A stretch of 64,000 nt of DNA from Myotis daubentonii. Lineage: Eukaryota > Chordata > Mammalia > Chiroptera > Vespertilionidae. The notes under the pieces are model-generated. The model did no database searches, was not told the origin of the DNA, and saw nothing but the letters and a program-made list of their open reading frames with translations. Below are positions 56,345-64,000 of the stretch, piece by piece; position 1 is the first letter of the stretch; each line of letters starts with the position of its first letter. The stretch covers positions 178,005,849-178,069,848 of the forward strand of contig NC_081842.1 of the NCBI RefSeq assembly GCF_963259705.1, read 5' to 3'. The translations under genes and the position numbers were made by a program.

Positions 56345-57307
56345 CTAGGGGCCCGGTGCACAAAATTCGTGCACTGGGTGTGTGTGTGGGGGGGGGGAGT
56401 GTCCCTCAGCCCAGCCTGCCCCCTCTCACATACTGGGAGCCCTCAGGCGTAGACCCCATCACCCTCCGATCGCCTGATCGGCCCCTTGCCCAGGCCTGAC
56501 GCCTCCGCCAGAGGTGTCAGGCTTGGACAGGGGACCCCCATCTCCCCCTGATCACTGGCTCCACCCCCCGCCCAAGCCTGACGCCTCTGACCCAGGCTTC
56601 AGGCCTGGGCAAGGGGACCATCATATCCCCCCAATCCCCGGCTCTGCCCCCCACCCAGGCCTGATGCCTCGGCCAGAGGAGTTGACCCTCATCACTCTCC
56701 GATCACCAATCACCGGATCGGCCCCTTGACCAGGCCTGAGGCTTCTGGCAGAGGTGTCAGGCCTGGGCAGGGGACCCCCAGCTGCCCGTGGTTGCAGGCT
56801 CCGCCCCTGCCCAGGCCTAATGCCTCTGGCTGAGGCATCCGGCCCAGGCAGCAGGCACTCGCAGCTGCAGCGGCCCCGCGATCGTGGGCTTCACTTTAGG
56901 CCCAGGCAAGGGACCCCTACCTCCCGGGACTGCCAGCTTCGACCGTGCCCAGCTCCCATCGCTGGCTCCACCCCTACTTCCTGCTATCACTGGCCAGGGC
57001 GGCAAAGGCGCCTGATTCTCCGATCATGGCTGGGGGGCAGGGCCAAGGCGGCCCCAGGGCCGCCTTGGCCCTGCCTCCCAGCTCTTAGCTCCCCCCTGGG
57101 TTTCCAATCACTGTCAGTGGCAGGGGGCTTCTTCCTGCTTTCCCTTTCGCCTCCCTGCATTGTGCCTACATATGCAAATTAACCGCCATCTTGTTGGCAG
57201 TTAACTGCCAATCTTAGTTGGCAGTTAATTTGCATATAGCCCTGATTAGCCAATGAAAAGGGTATCGTCGTACGCCAATTACCATTTTTCTCTTTTATTA
57301 GATAGGA
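56345..57307 (-). mobile_element. Non-autonomous Helitron, 963 bp, minus orientation
   Basis: The left end is CTAGGGGCCCGGTGCACAAA with hairpin complement. The right end is CTCTTTTATTAGATAGGA. Its 5' part is near identical to that of 54072-54811: by eye about three differences over about 240 bp. The middle (about 56450-56850) is an imperfect tandem array with a period near 80-90 bp. Each unit is built from GCCCAGGCCTGATGCCTC and its inverted counterpart AGGTGTCAGGCCTGGGC. The other copy has fewer such units, which accounts for much of the length difference. Octamers lie at 57172-57179 and 57228-57235. No transposase is encoded. Confidence 0.93.
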
Positions 57308-58101
57308 TTTTCTCAATAAAGGGAAAATGAGAAGAAAAAGAAAAGCAGATGAAGAGCTCAAAAAACACAGAGCCCTGGAGAACCAATAAGTAGCTGGGTT
57401 TCCCGTGAGGATGTTCAGGAGATGCAAATCATGTGGCCAGGACATGGGGACAACGATGACATGCTCCCTCAAGGTGTGAAGATTAAGATTTCTTCGGAGA
57501 GTTCAGCTGTAAAGCCAACCCATAATGAGTAAGAGTAGAAATGTGCAAAATTATCATAAACAGACAAAATGCGTTCACAGTAACCAAATTGAAGGCATTG
57601 AGAAGTTTGCAAAAGAAAAAATATGTCAGGAAGATAGATGGTCTGTCACGTGGGAGCCTAGGAAGAGGCAGGAGCAGCGGAGGCAGAAGCAGAAGCAAGT
57701 GTCAGTGGGAGGGAAGAATTCTCCAGGTGGGAAGGAACACATGTGCCAAGGGCTGGAAGCCAGAGACTGTGTGGAGCAGGCACATCGCAGTGAGCACCTC
57801 TCCCTGCAATGGCCAAATGAGGAAAAGAACCATTCCCTCCCTCCCTCCATCACTCAGTCACTCAACAAACATTTAATAAGCTCTTATTTTGTATTGCACA
57901 CAGATATTGTCTGTTCCTTTGTGGAGTTTAGAGTCCAGTAGAAGAGAGAAATTCATAAAGGGCTCGCTCAAATTTCTAATAAATACTAGGAATATATAAT
58001 AAGGAAACATTATAAATTAAATATAATAAGGAACTATTACAGTTACCGAATGACATGAAAAAGACAATTTATATACATTGCCTTAGATTCTTCCACTAAG
58101 G
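57308..58101. other. Unclassified non-coding stretch
   Basis: Overlapping plus-strand frames of 111 and 138 codons (57525-57941) are Lys/Arg/Gln-rich and unrecognised. A short MIR/L2-like piece (AACAAACATTTAATAAGCTC) lies near 57863. Confidence 0.4.
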
Positions 58102-58291
58102 CAGCGGTTCTCAACTTGTCGGTCGCAACCCCTTAAAATACATCCTGCATATCAGATATTTACATTACAATTCATAACTAGCAAAATTACAGTTATGAAG
58201 TAGCAACGAAAATAATCTAATGGTTGGGGGCCATCACAACATGAGGAACTGTATTAAAGGGTCGGGGCATTAGGAAGGTTGAGAACCACTG
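58102..58291 (+). mobile_element. SPIN non-autonomous hAT with internal deletion
   Basis: The ends are CAGCGGTTCTCAACTTGTCG and GGAAGGTTGAGAACCACTG. About 35-40 bp after CGCAACCCCTT, present in the copy at 35946, is missing. No 8-bp target duplication is evident (CACTAAGG versus CGGGTCAA), so a flank may have been altered after insertion. Confidence 0.92.
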
Positions 58292-59358
58292 CGGGTCAAG
58301 GGTTCCCACTGAGCATCTGTCCACTCCTTCAGTTTTCAACAGTAGTCTGTGGCCACGGGCCATTAAAATGGGGCTGTTTTTTGATGGTAACATACTCAGA
58401 CCTTGCCCCACCCCCAGCCTCTCCTCTAGTTTGCCTCTGCCTTTGCTCTAGATTCTTCTCTATTCCAGTAATGGAGGGTTTCTGACTCAATGATTTCAGG
58501 CTTATTCTGACTTCTTAGGCATGAGGCTTAATCTCAGCCTTGTGGCTCTAGTCATCTGAAAACTACCCAGGGGTACACCCTCCAGTTCTTCTAAACCCCT
58601 TGGCTTCAGGGTCTCACACCCTGCTGCTGGCTTCCTCTGCAAGGTCTATCCTATGATGTAGATGAGGTTACTGAAACCAAGACCTATTCCGGTCACATAG
58701 TTAGGACCCAGACTAATGCAGAAGAGATGGAGGACATAGGCATCTATCCCAGTGTAACTCAGAAAGGAGAACATTCCCACACATTCTATAAACTCCAATA
58801 TTAAAATATCTCTTCCATTTTGGCCCACCCTGTTAGAAGATAACACATTGTATATATATCAACAGGGACAGACAGTGGTATCTATTCAATCCTTATCTTC
58901 CAACATTCTTCGGTCTTAATGAAATCCAAAACTTGCCATTTGTTAAGCTGTGCACTGGTCTGATCCAAAGTTATCTAAAGTGTACATATCAGTAAGCCTG
59001 GGATCCAATGCTACAGACAAGAAATACATGAGAAGGAATAAAGGAATTCTAAAGCACCTCATGGTGGTGGTCGTCGGGGAGCGGGGGCAGGAAAATAGAT
59101 TTATATTAATACATGGTCATTCATAGCTGCTCTGCAGTGAAGAGATAATGTTAGATTCCTGGCAGAGGATGAGAAAAGGGGCAGATTCAAATAGCTCCTG
59201 CCAACTGGCTCAGGGCATTCCAATTCTGTTTGGCTATTAGGCCACTTTATAATTAATATCTGGCCTCTGGTGCATCCAAAAAACATCATCTTAACATGAG
59301 AATACTCTTCAATATAAATACATTTTAAAAACTAATCTCTTAGATTTTTTAGGCTTTT
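58292..59358. other. Unclassified non-coding stretch
   Basis: No gene or recognised repeat. Confidence 0.4.
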
Positions 59359-59360
59359 TA

Positions 59361-59572
59361 AAAAAAATCCTCACTCTAGAACATGCTTTTACTGATTTTA
59401 GAGAGAGAGGAACTGAGAGGGAGAGGGTGAGGAAGAGGGAGAGAGAGAGAGAGAGAGAAACATCTATATGTGAGAGTGAAACAGATTGGTTGCCTCCCAC
59501 ACACCCTCTGACCGGAGATTGAACTTGCAACCATTGGGTGTACTTATGGAACAAAGCCATACTGCCCAGGGC
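59361..59572 (-). mobile_element. VES-related SINE, minus orientation
   Basis: AAAAATCCTCACTCTAGAAC, ATGCTTTTACTGATTTTAGA, a long GA-rich tract (about 59400-59460), GGTTGCCTCCCACACACCCT, then a degraded tRNA-like head ending near CATACTGCCCAGGGC. Older copy. Confidence 0.85.
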
Positions 59573-59639
59573 GAAAATTAACCTGTTCTTCATAAGCTAG
59601 GATTATCTTTACAAATTCTCTTAATAATAACAATTCCAT

Positions 59640-59720
59640 TATGCTATCGTTTAGCACAATACCTAGCATACTGTAGGCATTCAACAAATATTCTCTACCT
59701 TTATCTTAAATGAGATGCTG
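59640..59720 (+). repeat. MIR/L2 3'-end fragment
   Basis: TAGCACAATACCTAGCATAC, TGTAGGCATTCAACAAATAT is a typical MIR or L2 terminus. Confidence 0.6.
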
Positions 59721-60404
59721 ACAACTGTAAAAGGTGTTGAAATACATAATGATCCCTCACACTAAACACCCCAAACTGCTAAGCTTGATGTTGCCCAGTG
59801 ACACCATATGCAGGCAAGTAATACTTATAACCCGTGAGGATACTTAGCAGGTCTTATGGTTCTAGTTCTCTTATTCTACCAATTTGAGTTGGGTATCTAG
59901 AAATGTTGCCATTGCTCTCCTGTGGTGCAAAATGTAAAAGCACTTAGACTTCTTTTGCTTACCCTGTTCTCCCTCTGGCAGGACTCGCTGTGCTCCAGGT
60001 GACTGAGGGTAACATTATGACGGTGGCCATAATGATATGAGGAGGTCACCATGGTGATATTAGTGGCCTTCTCAGTTATGATGTCGGTTCTTCCAGCACC
60101 CACAGAGCTTACTTAGCTCTCATAGCTGAGACTTTTAACACAGAGAAGCATCTCTCTGGCACAAAGGGGAGAAAGCCAGATTAAGACTTTCCAAACGAGG
60201 CAAAGAGGAGAAAACATTGAAAACATTTTTAAAAAATGAGTTGGTGAATGCAAGCATAGGCTTGAAGTCTTCATAACTTTCAAAATATCTTTTCTCTTAA
60301 AAAAGGAAGGCAAGAAAAGGAACAGGAAATGGAAATAGAAACAAACAGAAAAATGGCCTCAAAACTAGGTTCTCAAGGGATGAATAGGCAGAGCACAGAG
60401 GATT
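59721..60404. other. Unclassified non-coding stretch
   Basis: No gene or recognised repeat. Confidence 0.4.
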
Positions 60405-60705
60405 TTTAGGGAAGTGAAACTACTCTTCACCATACTATAATGGTGGACACATGCCATACATGTGCCCAAACCCATAGAATTCACAACAACGATAATGAAC
60501 CATAATATGCATCATGGACTTTGGGTGATGTGTCAGTGCAGGTTCATCAATTTCAACAAATTGCACTACTCTGGTGGGGGAGGTTGATAATGGGGAAGGC
60601 TATGCATGTGTGAGAGGAGGGAATATACAGCCAATCTCTGTATCTTGCCCTCACTTTTGCTATGAACCTAAAACTACTCTAAAAATACAGTCTATTGAAA
60701 GCTAC
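60405..60705 (+). mobile_element. Old L1 3' terminus
   Basis: CACCATACTATAATGGTGGA, GTGCCCAAACCCATAGAATT, TGGACTTTGGGTGATGTGTC, CACTACTCTGGTGGGGGAGG, TATGAACCTAAAACTACTCT is a familiar L1M-type 3' UTR. No ORF is attached. Confidence 0.75.
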
Positions 60706-61091
60706 AATAACAATCAATCTTAGTTCTCAATGCTTTTCAGGAATTAAGGTCCAGAAACTAACTGGCAGAAATAGTATGTCAGCTCTTCTGAAGGAAGATA
60801 TAGTCAGACTTGCTATTAATGTCAAGAACACAACAATTTTTTATAAGTTCTGTTGATGGTACCAGTGTAGATTTTCTGTTTTTCTTATTATATTATAGTT
60901 ATGCAAGATGTCAACACTAAGTGAGAGTAAAGGGTACAAGAACATAGCTGTCATTTCTTTGGAACTTCCTGTGAATATATATTTCAAAATTAAAAGGTTT
61001 TAAAGTTAAAAGAAAAAAAGAACTTAGCAATTTTGAGATTTAAGCCATTCATAGTAAATATCATCTCTCTGGTCTCAAGAAATTACCAGTC

Positions 61092-61503
61092 TTTCCCTGG
61101 CTAGGTGGCTCAGTTGGTTGGAGTGTCATACATTCACCAAAAGGTTGAGGGTTTCTATTCCTGATTAAGGAACATACCTAGGTTGTGGTTTTGATCCCTG
61201 GTCAGCATGTAAACCTCTCTCCTTCTCTCCCTCTCTCCCTTCCTCTCTATACATATCTTCGGGTGAGGATTTAAAAGAGAAAACCCTGGCCTGTGTGGCT
61301 CTGTGGTTGGTCATCGTCCCATGCACCAGGAGGTCACTAGTTCATTTCAGGTCAGGGCACATGTGTGGGTTTTGGGCTCAATCCCCAGTATGGGGACATG
61401 CAGGAGGCAGCCAATCAATGATTCTCTCTCATCATTGATGCTTCTATCTCTCTCTCCCGCTCCTTTCCTCTCTCTGAAATAAATAAAAACGTAAAAAAAG
61501 AAG
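61092..61503 (+). mobile_element. Two head-to-tail VES SINEs (possible dimer)
   Basis: Copy A (about 61092-61281) runs from TTCCCTGGCTAGGTGGCTCA to TTCGGGTGAGGATTTAAAAG, an older variant. Copy B (about 61284-61503) runs from CCCTGGCCTGTGTGGCTCTG through CATGCAGGAGGCAGCCAATC to GAAATAAATAAAAACG. The outer flanks carry a 15-bp near-duplication: AAGAAATTACCAGTC at 61077-61091 and AAGAAATTATTAGTC at 61504-61518. Either B landed in the tail of A or a dimer moved as a unit. Confidence 0.88.
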
Positions 61504-61518
61504 AAGAAATTATTAGTC

Positions 61519-62045
61519 TATCAGGCGAGCAGAGTATCCTAAGACTACCTACCAATATGGGTAGACTCAGCATTTGACCCTAAACAGATTCAGAGCCTAT
61601 GTCCTTAACTACTATAAACATAGGAGCATGCCTTCTGCCTGATGGGGGTGGGGAGGATTTCACTGGTGAAATGTAAGATATTTAAGAGGAACAAGAGAGG
61701 AAGAGGTCAACTTTGCCTGGGAACATTAAGGAATCTTCCCTTAGAGGAGTAGTTTGAGCTGTGAGTCCCGACATGTGAGCCTGAGTTCATCAGGTGAAGG
61801 GACGTTGTGTAGGAGATGTTTCAGGCAGTCTATGCACCAAGGCATCAGTTCTAGTGTGATCCTGCCTCAGGGGGGAGATGGACTAGCTGGCCTCCCAAGG
61901 ACTTGTCCCGTCTTTTGATTTCATATCTACTATGAGGCAGGCATTGCTCAACATTTGCAGAGTAAAGGCTTTAACTAAGACATGGTAATGCCACCATTCA
62001 CCAGCGAGACAACCTCCCTGCACTTTTTCTTCTTCTTCTTTATTG
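61519..62045. other. Unclassified non-coding stretch
   Basis: No gene or recognised repeat. Confidence 0.4.
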
Positions 62046-62049
62046 TCTG

Positions 62050-62175
62050 TTAAGGAGGGTAACAGTAGTACTTACCTCATAAGTTCAGTGAGTTCATTCA
62101 CATAAATCATGGAGCACACTGCTTGGTACACAGCACATGCCCAATAAAAGATAACTATTCTTGTTCTCATTTTCA
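62050..62175 (+). repeat. MIR 3' fragment
   Basis: AACAGTAGTACTTACCTCAT, CACACTGCTTGGTACACAGC, ATGCCCAATAAAAG follow the MIR 3' half. Confidence 0.65.
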
Positions 62176-62185
62176 CCACCCAACA

Positions 62186-62216
62186 TCATCATCACCATGA
62201 CCATCACCATCACCAT
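62186..62216. repeat. (CATCAC)n-like simple repeat
   Basis: A short array of CATCAC and CATGAC units. Confidence 0.8.
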
Positions 62217-62244
62217 CTCATATCTACCTCTAATAATGAAAATA

Positions 62245-62525
62245 CAGTGGGGCCTTGACTTACGAGTGTCCCGACTAACGAGTTTTTCGAGATACGAGCC
62301 GTCTCTCAGCTGATCTTTTGCTTTGAGTTGCGAGCTAAAATTCGGGTTACGAGCCAGCTTCAGATACCCCACCACTAGTTGGCACAGCTAATGTCACAGT
62401 AAACACCACAACATCAGCCCAGCATTCAATTCATTGTAATGGTGAAAATTGATTTGACATACGAGTAATTTGAGTTACGAGCTCCATCACGGAACGAATT
62501 AAACTCGTAAGTCAAGGCCCCACTA
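62245..62525. mobile_element. Tc1/mariner-type non-autonomous element, 281 bp
   Basis: The termini are inverted repeats: CAGTGGGGCCTTGACTTACG at the left and, on the complement, TAGTGGGGCCTTGACTTACG at the right, one difference in 20. TA lies on both sides (62243-62244 and 62526-62527). Sub-terminal ACGAGTTT and TACGAG motifs recur inside on both strands. The interior has no transposase frame. The TA duplication supports Tc1/mariner; assignment to a pogo/Tigger-like or Tc1 group is open. Confidence 0.85.
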
Positions 62526-62527
62526 TA

Positions 62528-63054
62528 TTGATGACAAAAGAATTACTCAAAGAAAACTTGCTTTGAGACAGTGCTTGCTAAGGACACTCCAGAGAAATCA
62601 GGTGGCTTTCCACTCTAACTAGATGACGATTATTTTAACTAAATGAAAAAATTCTAGAAGCAATCAGCCTAGCCTTGCTCAACTCAACATAAAATTAAGT
62701 TGAAAGCCAAATTCTAAGTTCATATCTGGAACTTGCTCACCAATCCTAGACCCAAACAGTGCCCCCTATGCAAACTTAGGGCCAAAACTACTCAGAATGC
62801 TCCATCCATTCATGGAGGAACTCATTAATACCCACACTTATTCTGCCAGTGCTGAGCAAGGCACCACAGAGAGATAGAGGTTAGCACTATGTGTCCTCCC
62901 TTAAGTAAAGCCAGCCTCTTCGATCTCAACAAAAGAACAACACTGAAGAATAACGTTTCTGAGAATTTCAAATTCATGAGGATGGTTGTGCCTAATTTAT
63001 GGTCTTATTTAAATAAAAGCACACAAGTTTCCTTTTTAAATTTCAATTTAATAA
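62528..63054. other. Unclassified non-coding stretch
   Basis: No gene or recognised repeat. Confidence 0.4.
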
Positions 63055-63200
63055 AATATATTGAGTGGCTATGAAGTGAAAATTCTGTACAAGGTGTCAG
63101 GAGCATGGAAATAAAACATGAGTCCCAGTCCTCTCAGTCCACTGGAGGAAAGAAAATGACTCCATCAATAACTGTGATGTGAGACATAATAAGCAGCATT
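63055..63200 (-). repeat. L2/MIR3-type fragment
   Basis: CAAGGTGTCAGGAGCATGGA, GAGTCCCAGTCCTCTCAGTC, then TAACTGTGATGTGAGACATA resemble the complement of an L2-type element. Diverged. Confidence 0.45.
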
Positions 63201-64000
63201 CGAAAAATATAAACTATGGAGTAACAAAGAATAGAAAGGCAATGTGTAGTTGAGCTGTCAAGGGCTAGAAAAAACTTTGAGGAAGTAGATTATAAGGTAG
63301 GTCTTAAAAATTCTAAGATGCTAAATGTGACAAACATAAACAAAGACACAGAATATGAATATTTGAATCATGCCTGGGAACAGGGAATGGCCTCATGTAA
63401 TCTTAGCAAAGGCAGGTGTTAGGAGGTAATAAGAACAAAAACTTGAAAGTTGGCTGGGGTTAGGTAAGTGACCCAGTATGGAAATCACTAAATGTGAATC
63501 AAAAGATGTTTATTATTCTTGAGTCAAAATAAATTCATTTCCTGATTAACCCCCCCACCCCCCGCCAACTGGAATAAGTCAAACCAAACTGATTATGGTA
63601 TTACTTTCTAACAGAATTCCTAATACCATCTTGAAAAGTGACAATCTAGTCCATTAACTGACAGCTGCCAACCACATGCAAAACCTTTGGCTTCGCATCC
63701 ACAGAAATGAGTTCAGAGTGGATCTGACTAGAAGAACAGCTAATGGAATGGACTTGGCACCTTCAGGAAGGGTTTTAAACAGTTGTCACAACAGGTATCT
63801 GACTGTGAAAAATCTTTCCAAACCAAAAGAGGAGAAAACACCGTCAGCCATTAAAAAAAAAAAAAAAAAAAATCTATGATATGCCTGAACCGTAGAGCTA
63901 GCTACTTCTGCAGAATTCGTAAGGCATTCTTGGGTTATAAATAAAATGAAGGAAGAAGTGAATAAGTTTCCAACTGATACTTACCCCTCAAGCAAACAAA
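63201..64000. other. Unclassified stretch with an A tract
   Basis: An uninterrupted run of about 20 A lies at 63853-63872, preceded by a 67-codon plus-strand frame (63676-63879). There is no AATAAA upstream of the tract and no recognised protein. It could be the tail of an unknown retrocopy or SINE-like insert. A C-rich run lies at 63550-63563. Confidence 0.4.

Noticed and set aside
9170..57307. Autonomous Helitron encoding Rep/Helicase
   Set aside because: All copies are under 1 kb and none has a frame resembling Rep or helicase.
1253..61503. tRNA-like A and B boxes on both strands
   Set aside because: All belong to VES SINE heads with SINE bodies and tails, often with target duplications, so none is called as a tRNA gene.

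Overview
The window is mammalian nuclear DNA from a bat, almost certainly a vespertilionid (Myotis-like). It holds many short non-autonomous Helitrons of the HeliBat type: a 5' end near TCCTATATAATAAAAG, a 3' hairpin around GTGCACGAATTTCGTGCAC, and a CTAG end. It also holds VES tRNA-derived SINEs, SPIN-type hAT elements, two small Tc1/mariner-type elements and a candidate piggyBac-type insert. This combination is known from vespertilionid bats. The call comes from recognising families by eye; no database search was run.

I find no protein-coding gene, exon set or functional RNA gene that I can support. The longest open frame is 193 codons and resembles nothing I know. The window reads as intergenic or deep-intronic DNA made of repeat layers of different ages. 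The oldest layer is MIR and L2 fragments, MER5-like hAT fragments, old L1 pieces and an MLT2-like LTR. Above it lie VES SINEs and a betaretroviral-type solo LTR. The youngest layer is the DNA transposons: Helitrons, SPIN and the piggyBac-like insert.

Layout. 0-9 kb: mostly unclassified sequence, two VES SINEs, MIR fragments and a 3'-truncated 7SK RNA pseudogene (5859-6097). 9-14 kb: a Helitron carrying a perfect 21-bp inverted repeat with two CTCF-like cores, a mariner-type MITE, an MLT2-like LTR, a Helitron with a 35-bp-arm hairpin, a VES SINE, and a head-to-tail Helitron pair inside a MIR. 14-24 kb: L2, L1 and MIR fragments and one VES SINE. 24-28 kb: a 752-bp solo LTR with a 6-bp target duplication and two Helitrons. 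28-38 kb: old repeats, three VES SINEs and the first SPIN. 38-46 kb: an L1 3' end split by a Helitron, another Helitron, two directly abutting Helitrons, and a VES SINE. 46-53 kb: L2, a VES SINE, degraded L1 sequence, and a SPIN with a TTAA-flanked insert. 53-58 kb: a VES SINE split by a 740-bp Helitron and, 1.5 kb away, an inverted 963-bp copy of the same family. 58-64 kb: a third SPIN, VES SINEs including a possible dimer, an L1 tail and a 281-bp Tc1/mariner-type element.

The most useful observations are structural: nested insertions that give relative ages, tandem Helitrons, and Helitrons that bring in CTCF-like and octamer motifs. I found no new gene system.
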